From NCBI GenBank assembly GCA_002305755.1, contig DBQV01000016.1, positions 9,809 to 54,025 on the forward strand: 44,217 nt of DNA, read 5' to 3'. Origin of the DNA: Christensenella sp. UBA1385 (lineage in GTDB: Bacteria; Bacillota; Clostridia; Christensenellales; Aristaeellaceae). Shown piece by piece: positions 7,402 to 15,396 of this stretch. Numbering within the stretch: position 1 is the stretch's first letter; every line of letters starts with the position of its first letter. The notes under the pieces are model-generated. The model did no database searches. It worked only from the letters and a program-made list of their open reading frames with translations, and was not told where the DNA came from. Made by a program: the position numbers and the translations under genes.

Positions 7402-8895
7402 ATGAAACATCTTTCTTTAAAGCTTCTCTCCGAGACCGTAATCAGCCGGAGAAAAGCAATGAACCTTTCCCAGGGGGGCCTTTCGGAAAAAGTCAATATG
7501 AACCGTTCTGTGCTGTCTCGGCTTGAAAACGGGGAGTACAGTCCATCCGTAGATCAGCTCCTTTCTCTTGCCGATGTTCTTGGATTTCAAACTTCCGAAG
7601 TCATTACCGATGATGAAGCGAAAGTGGCGGCGGTCGATAGAAAGAAGATTACTGTGGCCGGTACTGGCTATGTTGGTCTTTCCAATGCTGTCCTGCTTTC
7701 CCAGCATCACGACGTGATTGCTGTGGATATTGTCCCGGAGAAGGTAGAAAAAATCAGCCGCTGGGAATCTCCAATCCAGGATGAGTATATAGAGAAATAT
7801 TTAGAGGAGCATATGGAAAGGGGCTTGAGCCTTCAGGCGACTACAGATGCGGCTTCTGCCTATGCTTCTGCTGATTTTGTCATCGTTGCTGCGCCGACCA
7901 ACTATGATCCGAAGACAAATTTCTTTGATTGCTCTGCTGTGGAGAGCGTACTCTCCCTTATCAAAGAGGCGACGGCCGATCGGGAAGTGAAGCCGACCGT
8001 CGTGATCAAATCTACGATCCCGGTTGGATACACGGTACATGTCCGTGAGAAGATGGGCATGGACAATATTATTTTCAGCCCGGAGTTCTTAAGAGAATCC
8101 AAGGCTCTGTACGATAATCTCTATCCCAGCCGGATCATTGTCGGGAGCGACCGGAATAACATGCGCGCAGCTGAGACATTCGCCGCATTCCTTCAGCAAG
8201 GCGCCATCAAGACATCGATTCCCGTATTGTTCATGGAGACCACGGAGGCAGAGGCGACCAAACTCTTTGTAAACACCTATCTCGCTCTGCGGATCAGTTA
8301 CTTCAACGAGCTGGACACATATGCGGAAGTCAAGCATCTGAAGACAGCGCCCATCATCAAAGGTGTGTGTCTGGATCCGAGAGTGGGGGATTACTATAAT
8401 AACCCCTCCTTCGGTTACGGCGGGTACTGCCTGCCGAAGGATACGAAGCAACTCCTGGCGAACTACCAGGACGTGCCGGAAAACTTGATTCAGGCCATTG
8501 TAGAGTCCAACCGCACGCGAAAGGACTTTATCGCTGACCGGGTGATGGAGATCGCGGGAACCTATGGCAACAGCGCTATTTATTCTTCCGAGCAGGAAAA
8601 CAGACAGAAAGACGTCGTGGTTGGTGTCTATCGTCTCACCATGAAGAGCAACAGCGATAATTTTCGTCAGTCTTCCATCCAGGGCGTCATGAAACGGATC
8701 AAAGCCAAAGGTGCGACCGTCATCATCTATGAGCCTACGCTTGAAGATGGCACGACCTTCTTTGGATCTCTTGTAGTAAACGATCTCAAGAAGTTTAAGA
8801 AGATGTGCGGCTGCATTATCGCTAACCGCTATAACAGCGTGCTGGATGATGTGGAAGAGAAGGTTTATACCAGAGACCTGTTTCGAAGGGATTAG
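7402..8895 (+). CDS. ugd: XRE-type HTH domain fused to UDP-sugar 6-dehydrogenase
   Basis: A 497-residue fusion. Residues 8-65 are a complete Cro/C1-type helix-turn-helix (SRRKAMNLSQGGLSEKVN, then RSVLSRLENGEYSPSVDQL). From residue 81 it is a UDP-glucose/UDP-ManNAc-type dehydrogenase: NAD-binding GTGYVGLS (87-94), FSPEFLRESKAL in the middle, and the catalytic GYGGYCLPKDTKQLL with Cys343, nearly the same string as in E. coli-type Ugd. The expected reaction is UDP-glucose to UDP-glucuronate with two NAD+. ATG 7402 follows GGGAGCGCC; an in-frame ATG at 7360 would add 14 unconvincing residues. It heads an operon with the next three genes (3-13 base gaps or overlap). The HTH suggests autoregulation of the cassette, which is inference. 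Confidence 0.88.
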   Translation: MKHLSLKLLSETVISRRKAMNLSQGGLSEKVNMNRSVLSRLENGEYSPSVDQLLSLADVLGFQTSEVITDDEAKVAAVDRKKITVAGTGYVGLSNAVLLSQHHDVIAVDIVPEKVEKISRWESPIQDEYIEKYLEEHMERGLSLQATTDAASAYASADFVIVAAPTNYDPKTNFFDCSAVESVLSLIKEATADREVKPTVVIKSTIPVGYTVHVREKMGMDNIIFSPEFLRESKALYDNLYPSRIIVGSDRNNMRAAETFAAFLQQGAIKTSIPVLFMETTEAEATKLFVNTYLALRISYFNELDTYAEVKHLKTAPIIKGVCLDPRVGDYYNNPSFGYGGYCLPKDTKQLLANYQDVPENLIQAIVESNRTRKDFIADRVMEIAGTYGNSAIYSSEQENRQKDVVVGVYRLTMKSNSDNFRQSSIQGVMKRIKAKGATVIIYEPTLEDGTTFFGSLVVNDLKKFKKMCGCIIANRYNSVLDDVEEKVYTRDLFRRD

Positions 8896-8898
8896 GCC

Positions 8899-10074
8899 GT
8901 GCTGTGTGAAGAAAAGTTTTACGAGATTTACAGCAGGGGAGCGGATGGCCTGTCCTTTTCGCCCTATCGGATTTGTCCCATCGGAGCCCACAGTGACCAT
9001 AATCTGGGCAAGATCACAGGGCTGGCTATCGACAAGGGCATCCATTTTGCGTTCCGCCCCAAACAGAATGGTGTGATTGAGCTTGTCAGCCTTCAGTTTC
9101 CAAAGCGAGCTCAATGGCACATTAAAGAGGTGGGCGACAAGACAGGAGACTGGGCGGATTATCTGCGTGGCGCGACCTGGGCGTTTTCCAAAGAATATCA
9201 GCTAAATGTGGGCCTGTGCGGCGTGATCGAAGGATCGCTGCCCATCGGCGGCCTGTCTTCTTCTGCCGCCGTCATTCTGGCGTTTCTGGATGCGCTGAGC
9301 AAGGTAAATGGTATCAAACTCGACTCACAGAAAATGATCGACATTGCCTTTGATGCGGAGAAAAACTATGTTGGCGTCAATGTGGGCACCCTGGACCAAA
9401 GCTGCGAAGTGCTGTGCAAAAGGGATCACCTTCTTTACTTGGACTGCAGGGATAATCGTTATGAACTGATTCCGACCAATCCAGCCATGAAGCCGTATAG
9501 GATCGCCATTTTCTTCTCCGGGCTGGAACACTCACTGGTGGGCAGTAAGTACAATATGCGCGTGGATGAACTGCGGGCTGGAGTATATGCGCTGCAAGCC
9601 TTTGCGGGTTTTGAATATAGCAAGTTCAATCAGGCAAACGCCCGAGATGTGAGCTTTCACGTCTATCAAAAATATAGAGACAGACTGCCATTGCCGTGGG
9701 CTAAACGATGTGAACACTGGTACACCGAATATGAGCGGGTAGAGGCCGGCGCAGAAGCCTGGCGGCAAGGTGACATTGAAACCTATGGAAGGCTGAGTTT
9801 TGAATCCGGCTGGAGCAGCATCCATAATTGGGAAAGCGGTGCTCCGGAGCAGATCCGGCTTTACGAGATCATGCGGGAAACAGACGGCATTTATGGCGGC
9901 AGGTTCTCTGGTGCTGGTTTCAAGGGATGCTGCATGGCGCTGATAGATCCAGAAAAAACCGATGTGATCGCAGAGAGTGTGGCACGGAAATACTTGACCG
10001 CATTCCCTGAACTGAGAGGAAAGTATTCCTTCCACCTGTGTCAGAGCGCAGACGGTATTGCAAATCAGAAGTGA
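8899..10074 (+). CDS. GHMP-family sugar kinase, galacturonokinase-like
   Basis: A 391-residue GHMP kinase of the galactokinase group. Motif 1 is SPYRICPIGAHSDHNLG (21-37), motif 2 LPIGGLSSSAAV (about 114-125, ATP-binding), motif 3 GGRFSGAGFKGCC (about 333-345). Motif 1 differs from the galactokinase GEHTDY signature: Glu is Ala and Tyr is His. I recall a similar A-H-x-D-H form in plant galacturonokinases. With a UDP-uronate 4-epimerase and a nucleotidyltransferase alongside, the likely reaction is phosphorylation of free galacturonate (or glucuronate) at C1. Start GTG 8899 follows AAGGG at 8886-8890 and sits 3 bases after the previous stop. Galactose or arabinose remain possible substrates. 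Confidence 0.8.
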   Translation: MLCEEKFYEIYSRGADGLSFSPYRICPIGAHSDHNLGKITGLAIDKGIHFAFRPKQNGVIELVSLQFPKRAQWHIKEVGDKTGDWADYLRGATWAFSKEYQLNVGLCGVIEGSLPIGGLSSSAAVILAFLDALSKVNGIKLDSQKMIDIAFDAEKNYVGVNVGTLDQSCEVLCKRDHLLYLDCRDNRYELIPTNPAMKPYRIAIFFSGLEHSLVGSKYNMRVDELRAGVYALQAFAGFEYSKFNQANARDVSFHVYQKYRDRLPLPWAKRCEHWYTEYERVEAGAEAWRQGDIETYGRLSFESGWSSIHNWESGAPEQIRLYEIMRETDGIYGGRFSGAGFKGCCMALIDPEKTDVIAESVARKYLTAFPELRGKYSFHLCQSADGIANQK

Positions 10075-10087
10075 GGTAGACTGATCC

Positions 10088-10825
10088 GTGAGATGCGTGA
10101 TTTTGGCCGCGGGCTACGCGACGCGGCTTTATCCACTGACCGAGAACTTTCCCAAACCACTGCTGAAGGTTGGAGAGAAAACAATCCTGGACTGGCTGCT
10201 GGAGGACATTGACACGAGCGGGCTCGTGAGTGAATATATTGTAATTTCAAATCACAGATTTGCCCGCCACTTCGGGGAGTGGGCTGATGCCCATACTCTG
10301 CCCATCACGGTCATCGATGACGGTACCAGCACCAATGAAACCCGTCTGGGCGCGGTATGTGATATTCAATTTGCGATCGATCAGCAGAAATTGGATGATG
10401 ATCTGCTGATCATCGCCGGGGATAATGTACTGGACTTCTCCCTGGTGACCTTCATTCGCTATGCGAGGGAAAAGAAAACCTCCTGCACAATGCGATATTA
10501 TGAGGTGGATACCAAGCGCCTGTCAAAGAGCGGCGTTTCAGAAGTCGGCAAAGATGAAGTGCTGCTTTCGTTGGAGGAAAAGCCGACAGAACCCAAATCC
10601 AACTGGTGTACACCGCCGTTTTATTTCTACAGGGCGGAAGATGTGAGAAAGATAAAAGAGGCTATTGCAGACGGCTGTGAAACAGATGCCCCCGGGAGCC
10701 TGGCCGCATGGATGTGCAAACATACCACTGTACACAGCATGGAGATGCCCGGCAACCGCTATGACATAGGTGATCTGGAAAGCTATCAAAGAGTGCAGGA
10801 AACATACAGGGGGATCACAAGATGA
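10088..10825 (+). CDS. Sugar-1-phosphate nucleotidyltransferase
   Basis: A 245-residue RmlA/GlmU-type transferase. The N terminus MRCVILAAGYATRLYPLT followed by NFPKPLLKVG is the nucleotide-binding signature, and IIAGDNVLDFS the metal-binding aspartate region. It has no C-terminal left-handed helix of GlmU, so it is a single-function enzyme. In context it probably converts the kinase product (a uronic acid 1-phosphate) plus UTP to the UDP-uronate. Start GTG 10088 with GAGG at 10073-10076; the ATG at 10093 is out of frame. Its stop overlaps the epimerase start by 4 bases. The nucleotide and sugar used cannot be read from the sequence. Confidence 0.85.
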   Translation: MRCVILAAGYATRLYPLTENFPKPLLKVGEKTILDWLLEDIDTSGLVSEYIVISNHRFARHFGEWADAHTLPITVIDDGTSTNETRLGAVCDIQFAIDQQKLDDDLLIIAGDNVLDFSLVTFIRYAREKKTSCTMRYYEVDTKRLSKSGVSEVGKDEVLLSLEEKPTEPKSNWCTPPFYFYRAEDVRKIKEAIADGCETDAPGSLAAWMCKHTTVHSMEMPGNRYDIGDLESYQRVQETYRGITR

Positions 10826-11886
10826 AGCGGCAGGTAGACTTGAATGGGAAAACAATTCTTGTTACAGGCTCGCCCGGGTTCATAGGAGCAAATCTGGTCA
10901 TTCGCCTGCTGAAAGAAATGAACTCCGGTACGGTGCTCAGTCTGGATAACATGAATGACTATTACAACCCGGCGCTGAAAGAGTACCGTTTGGGCCTTGT
11001 GGAGAGGGCTGCGGAAAGCTCGCCTGTCAAGCACGTTTTTGTGCGCGGCTCCATCGGGGACAAGGGGCTGGTGGATGAACTGTTCAGCACTTACTGCTTC
11101 GATGTTGTGGTCAACCTGGCAGCGCAGGCGGGCGTGCGATATTCCATCGACCATCCGGATGTGTATATCGAATCCAATATCATCGGCTTCTATAACCTAC
11201 TGGAGGCTTGCCGACACAATCCTGTGGAACATCTGGTGTATGCTTCGAGCAGCAGTGTCTACGGAGGAAACAAAAAGGTGCCTTTTTCCACGGATGACAA
11301 GGTGGATCATCCGGTCAGCCTTTATGCTGCTACGAAGAAGAGCGATGAACTGCTGGCGCATGCCTATTCCAAGCTTTACAACATTCCGTCCACAGGCCTT
11401 CGCTTTTTCACAGTTTACGGCCCTGCCGGACGTCCGGATATGTTTTACTACGGCGCCACACAGAAGTTGGCGGCCGGGAAGACCATCCAGATATTCAACT
11501 ACGGCAATATGCGCCGGGACTTCACCTATATCGATGATATCGTTGAAGGCGTATACCGGGTGATGAAGGGCGCGCCGGAGAAGAAAAGTGGAGAAGACGG
11601 CCTGCCCGTCCCGCCGTACGCTGTGTACAACATCGGAGGCGGACAGCCGGAGAATTTGCTGGACTACATCAGCACGCTGCAGGAGGAACTGGTGAGAGCC
11701 GGCGTTCTTCCGCCTGACTACGATTTCGAAGGCCATCGGGAACTGGTCGGGATGCAGGCGGGTGACGTCCCCGTTACCTATGCCGATTCCGAGGCGTTGG
11801 AGAGGGATTACGGATTCACTCCTAAAATCGGTATACGAGAAGGCCTTCGCGCTTTCGCCGAGTGGTACGCTGAGTATCATAGATAA
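10822..11886 (+). CDS. UDP-glucuronate 4-epimerase (SDR family)
   Basis: A 354-residue NAD-dependent epimerase/dehydratase of the extended SDR type. It has the nucleotide-binding TGSPGFIGANL (about 15-25), DNMNDYYNPALKEYRL typical of UDP-glucuronate epimerases, VNLAAQAGVRYSI, the active-site serines YASSSSVYG and the catalytic YAATKKSDE (Tyr-x3-Lys), and NMRRDFTYIDDIVEG. It should interconvert UDP-GlcA and UDP-GalA. The ATG overlaps the nucleotidyltransferase stop (ATGA). One odd point is Pro in place of the usual Ala/Ser in the glycine-rich loop. Last gene of the cassette. Confidence 0.9.
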   Translation: MKRQVDLNGKTILVTGSPGFIGANLVIRLLKEMNSGTVLSLDNMNDYYNPALKEYRLGLVERAAESSPVKHVFVRGSIGDKGLVDELFSTYCFDVVVNLAAQAGVRYSIDHPDVYIESNIIGFYNLLEACRHNPVEHLVYASSSSVYGGNKKVPFSTDDKVDHPVSLYAATKKSDELLAHAYSKLYNIPSTGLRFFTVYGPAGRPDMFYYGATQKLAAGKTIQIFNYGNMRRDFTYIDDIVEGVYRVMKGAPEKKSGEDGLPVPPYAVYNIGGGQPENLLDYISTLQEELVRAGVLPPDYDFEGHRELVGMQAGDVPVTYADSEALERDYGFTPKIGIREGLRAFAEWYAEYHR

Positions 11887-11979
11887 ACAGCGGCCGCGTA
11901 GTACCCATTGATTGGGTGTAACGCAGACCGGTCCGCAGGATCAAAAGGCGTTGGTTCAAAATAGATGAATCAGAGAAAT

Positions 11980-12012
11980 GGGCCGCCGCAAGTTTCTGCT
12001 TTGAGGCGGCCC
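11980..12012 (+). terminator. Stem-loop after the UDP-uronate cassette
   Basis: GGGCCGCC (11980-11987) pairs perfectly with GGCGGCCC (12005-12012) around a 17-base loop; only a weak T stretch (TTCATCATTCC) follows. It probably ends the cassette transcript. The remaining 11887-12212 interval shows only the dyad listed next. Confidence 0.65.
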
Positions 12013-12148
12013 TTCATCATTCCATCACATCATCCTCTGATCCAAACCTGCGGCATCCTTTGATATCCCTGCCGGTCACGTCTTTTTGCCAGCCCCGTTT
12101 TGCGTAATGTGCGTCGTGTATCTGCGCCTTTTCGGCTTTACAGCTCAC

Positions 12149-12188
12149 TGCCCGGCGTATAAAATGGAACGGAGGCCCATGCCGGGCA
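12149..12188 (+). promoter_or_regulatory. Dyad in the deoD leader
   Basis: TGCCCGGC (12149-12156) and GCCGGGCA (12181-12188) are perfect complements flanking TATAAAATGGAACGGAGGCC, which contains a -10-like TATAAA (12158-12163) with a poorly spaced TTTACA (12137-12142). It may be an operator around the promoter or a leader hairpin. Confidence 0.35.
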
Positions 12189-12212
12189 ATATTGTTATAG
12201 GAGGCAATCAAC

Positions 12213-12926
12213 ATGCCGACACCGCACAATCAGGCTCAGAAAGGTCAGATCGCGCCCACGGTGCTCATGCCGGGCGATCCTCTGCGCGCGCAGATGATCG
12301 CCGATACTTTTCTGGAAGGGGCGGTTCAGTTCAACAGCGTCCGGGGGATGCTGGGCTTTACCGGCAGTTACCGGGGCAAGCCTGTTTCCGTGATGGGCAG
12401 CGGCATGGGGATGCCATCCATCGGTATCTACTCCTATGAGCTGTTCACCCAGTATGGGGTGGAGAACATCATTCGTGTTGGCTCGGCGGGCGCCTACTCC
12501 GGCGAGCTGAAGCTGTTTGACGTGCTGCTGGCTACCGCTGCCTACAGTGAGTCCAGCTTTGCCCACACCATGAACGGATCGGATGACAGCATGATCCGGC
12601 CGAGCGAGCGGCTGAACAGCCGCCTGATGGAAAGCGCCGAGAAGCTTGGCATCCCGCTGCATCAGGGCGTGATCCATTCCAGCGACGTTTTCTATCGCGA
12701 GCCCTGGCAGGGAGCGGACTATTGGCAGAAATTGCGCGATCAAAAAGGATGCGTGGCGGTGGAGATGGAGAGCTTTGCCCTCTTCCACAACGCACGCGTG
12801 ACGGGCAAAAACGCGGCTTGTCTGCTGACCATCTCGGATTCGTTCGTCAGTGGCGGCGAGACCACGGCGGAGGAAAGGCAGAAGAGTTTCACCCGCATGA
12901 TGGAAATCGCGCTGGGCATTCTGTAA
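12213..12926 (+). CDS. deoD: Purine nucleoside phosphorylase, DeoD type
   Basis: Cleaves purine (deoxy)nucleosides with phosphate in the cytoplasm for salvage. The 237-residue protein has VLMPGDPLRAQMIA near the N terminus, SGMGMPSIGIYSYEL, the phosphate/ribose-binding RVGSAGAY, and CVAVEMESFALF with the ribose-binding ME motif, then TISDS with the catalytic Asp. These fit the hexameric DeoD family and its usual length. AGGAGG lies at 12199-12204, 8 bases before the ATG. The following tcdA starts 14 bases after the stop; the two functions are unrelated. Confidence 0.95.
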   Translation: MPTPHNQAQKGQIAPTVLMPGDPLRAQMIADTFLEGAVQFNSVRGMLGFTGSYRGKPVSVMGSGMGMPSIGIYSYELFTQYGVENIIRVGSAGAYSGELKLFDVLLATAAYSESSFAHTMNGSDDSMIRPSERLNSRLMESAEKLGIPLHQGVIHSSDVFYREPWQGADYWQKLRDQKGCVAVEMESFALFHNARVTGKNAACLLTISDSFVSGGETTAEERQKSFTRMMEIALGIL

Positions 12927-12940
12927 GGAACGGTAAATCA

Positions 12941-13702
12941 ATGGATCAGTTTATCCGATCCCGTCTGCTGATCGGCAGCGAGGGCATGAAGAGGCTGTCG
13001 CGGGCCCGAGTCGCTGTGTTCGGCCTGGGCGGTGTGGGCGGCGCGGCGGCGGAGGCGCTGGTGCGCAGCGGTATCGGCGCCATCGATCTGTTTGACAATG
13101 ACAGGGTGGCTCCCAGCAACCTGAACCGTCAGATCATCGCTGTCCATTCAACCATCGGTATGGAGAAGACGGAGGCCATGAGGGCAAGGCTTCTGGATAT
13201 CAACCCGGCGCTGCTGGTGGAAGCGCGCAGCCTGTTCTATCTGCCGGAAACGGCCGATCAGGTGGATCTTGCGCGGTACGACTATGTGGTGGACGCCATC
13301 GACACGGTCAAGGCCAAGCTGGAGCTGGCCTGCCGGGCAAGCGCGCTGGCCGTGCCCATCATCAGCGCCATGGGGGCGGGCAATAAGCTGGATCCCACGA
13401 AGCTGAAGGTAGCCGACATTTATGAAACCAGCGTCTGCCCTCTGGCGCGCGTGATGCGCAGCGAACTGCGCAGGCGCGGCGTCCCCTCTTTAAAAGTGGT
13501 CTATTCCACTGAAGAGGCGCTGACACCGAGGACGGAAGAAGTGGATATGGACAGCGCGGAGGTGACGCCCGCCGGCTCCTCCAGACGGTCTACCCCGGGC
13601 AGTATGGCCTTTGTGCCGCCCGTCATGGGCATGATCATCGCGGGGGAAGTGGTGCGCGGCCTTGCTTTTGCCGGCAGGGCGGCCCGCGGGTCGGGAGCGT
13701 AA
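12941..13702 (+). CDS. tcdA: tRNA threonylcarbamoyladenosine dehydratase (TcdA/CsdL, ThiF fold)
   Basis: E1-like ATP-dependent enzyme that cyclises t6A37 of tRNAs to ct6A. In 253 residues it shows the adenylation-fold glycine loop VFGLGGVGGAAAEAL (about 26-40), LFDNDRVAPSNLNRQ with the invariant Arg-Gln, YVVDAIDTVKAKL, and GAGNKLDPTKLKVADI followed by SVCPLARVMRSELR, which is characteristic of the TcdA subgroup rather than MoeB or ThiF. There is no MoaD/ThiS-type partner nearby. ATG 12941 with GGAA upstream; longer in-frame versions run into deoD. Confidence 0.9.
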   Translation: MDQFIRSRLLIGSEGMKRLSRARVAVFGLGGVGGAAAEALVRSGIGAIDLFDNDRVAPSNLNRQIIAVHSTIGMEKTEAMRARLLDINPALLVEARSLFYLPETADQVDLARYDYVVDAIDTVKAKLELACRASALAVPIISAMGAGNKLDPTKLKVADIYETSVCPLARVMRSELRRRGVPSLKVVYSTEEALTPRTEEVDMDSAEVTPAGSSRRSTPGSMAFVPPVMGMIIAGEVVRGLAFAGRAARGSGA

Positions 13703-13724
13703 TAATCAAATCAGGAGTGTTGAT

Positions 13725-14084
13725 ATGCTGTTTGTTGAGTATCCCACATGCACCACCTGCATGCGCGCGAGAAAGTGGCTTGAAGCGCAGGGGGCGGCTT
13801 TCACCGCTCGGCACATTAAGCTGGAGAGGCCGAGCTATGAAGAGCTGAAGGCCTGGCATAGGCGAAGCGGCCTGCCGCTCAGGCGTCTCTTTAATACCAG
13901 CGGCACGCTGTATCGGGAAATGCACCTCAGCGACAAACTGGCAGCCATGTCGGAGGAGGAGCAGCTGCGTCTGCTGGCGACCGACGGCATGCTGGTGAAA
14001 CGGCCCATCCTTGTCACCGACAAGGCTGTGTGCTTTGGCTTTGACGAAGCGCGCTGGCACGATGCGCTTTCAGGGCAGGTGTGA
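13725..14084 (+). CDS. ArsC/Spx-family (YffB-like) protein with CxxC site
   Basis: A 119-residue thioredoxin-fold protein: MLFVEYPTCTTCMRARKWLE carries the N-terminal CxxC, and VKRPILVTDKAVCFGFDE the conserved Arg-Pro late motif. It belongs to the arsenate-reductase-like/Spx/MgsR superfamily. No RpoA-binding features of true Spx can be confirmed by eye, so reductase or regulator remain open. CAGGAG precedes ATG 13725. It lies between tcdA and an MFS gene that starts 2 bases after it, suggesting cotranscription. It is the redox-competent relative of the cysteine-less protein at 4845. Confidence 0.85.
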   Translation: MLFVEYPTCTTCMRARKWLEAQGAAFTARHIKLERPSYEELKAWHRRSGLPLRRLFNTSGTLYREMHLSDKLAAMSEEEQLRLLATDGMLVKRPILVTDKAVCFGFDEARWHDALSGQV

Positions 14085-14085
14085 T

Positions 14086-15393
14086 ATGGCTTTCAAGCTT
14101 TCACTGATGAGGAGGATGCGCAGTCATCCTCTGTTTGAGACGCTGGCCTCCATCAAGGGCAATCCACGCGTCTGTGTGCTGATCGAGCCTCTCTGGGGCA
14201 TACCGCACAGCCTGATCGCGCCCTTCGCGGCGGTCTATATGCGCGCTCTTGGTGTGGATAACCTGCAGATCGGTTTCGCCCTATCCGCCGCCATGTTCAC
14301 GCAGGTGCTCTGCGCCTTCTTTGGCGGCATCATCACCGACAAGCTGGGCCGCAAAGCCACCACCATGCTGGGAGATTTTGTGGGCTGGGCGGTGCCCTGC
14401 GCTATCTGGGCCGTGGCGCAGAACTATTGGTTCTTCCTGGCGGCCATGGTGCTCAACAGCTTTGAGCAGGTCAATCAAACGGCCTGGGTCTGTCTGCTGG
14501 TGGAGGATGCGGAGGAGAAACACATCCTCAACATGTGGAACTGGATCATGATCGCGGGCCTGATCGCCGTGTTTTTTTCGCCCATTTCGGGGGCGCTGAT
14601 CAGCGCCAATTCGCTGGTGCCGGTGATGAGGGCTCTGTACGCCATCTTTTCGCTGTCTATGCTGATAAAGTGCTACATCACCTTGCGCTACACTACCGAA
14701 ACGCAGCAAGGCAAAATACGCTGCCGAGAGACACGGGGCGAGAACCCTCTGCGCATGGCGCTGAGTTACCGCGGCCTTCTGCCCCTGATCTTCAAGGACG
14801 AAGGAACGCTGCGCGTGCTGGCGCTCATGGTGATCCTCAGCATTACCAGCATCGTCAGCCAGAACTTTTACTCGCTCCACGTAACGGCGGACCTCGGCAT
14901 CCCGGAAGATTATCTGGCCTACTTTCCGATCATCCGGGCGGTGGTGATGCTGCTGTTCTTTTTCGTGTTTCAGCATCGCCTGGAAAAGTACCGCACCAAA
15001 AAGCCCATGGAGCTGGGATTGGCGCTTTGCATGCTGTGCCAGCTGATCATGATCTTCAGCCCGAAGTGCCAGCCGATGCTGCTCGTTTTGTACACGCTGC
15101 TGGATGCTGTGGCCTTCGGCATCATCTTCCCGCGTAAGGAGCTGATGAGCGCTGTTTTTGTCAATAAGCAGGAGCGCGCGCGCATCATCGCCCTCCTGAC
15201 CACCATCAACATTGCCATTGCCATGCCCTTTGGCGGCATCACGGGCGCGCTCTCCAAGCTGGACGGAAGGCTGCCGTTTGTGTTGAGCCTGACATGCTAC
15301 CTATTGCTGATGGCTGTGATACATACCATGAAAAAAGACCCCGGGCCAGAAGAAACGGGCGGGGCCTCGGCAGAGGACGCGGAAGCGGGCTGA
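14086..15393 (+). CDS. Major facilitator superfamily permease
   Basis: A 435-residue membrane protein with about 11-12 hydrophobic segments in two halves. The MFS motif A lies after segment 2 (GGIITDKLGRKATTMLGD, about residues 81-98). The middle has a charged loop (about 205-235) separating the halves, and the C terminus is an acidic tail. Substrate cannot be told; sequences of this kind are often annotated only as MFS. The ATG lies 2 bases after the preceding stop with GGGCAGG upstream. The operon ends here, facing the convergent murK by 3 bases. Confidence 0.88.
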   Translation: MAFKLSLMRRMRSHPLFETLASIKGNPRVCVLIEPLWGIPHSLIAPFAAVYMRALGVDNLQIGFALSAAMFTQVLCAFFGGIITDKLGRKATTMLGDFVGWAVPCAIWAVAQNYWFFLAAMVLNSFEQVNQTAWVCLLVEDAEEKHILNMWNWIMIAGLIAVFFSPISGALISANSLVPVMRALYAIFSLSMLIKCYITLRYTTETQQGKIRCRETRGENPLRMALSYRGLLPLIFKDEGTLRVLALMVILSITSIVSQNFYSLHVTADLGIPEDYLAYFPIIRAVVMLLFFFVFQHRLEKYRTKKPMELGLALCMLCQLIMIFSPKCQPMLLVLYTLLDAVAFGIIFPRKELMSAVFVNKQERARIIALLTTINIAIAMPFGGITGALSKLDGRLPFVLSLTCYLLLMAVIHTMKKDPGPEETGGASAEDAEAG

Positions 15394-15396
15394 GCC

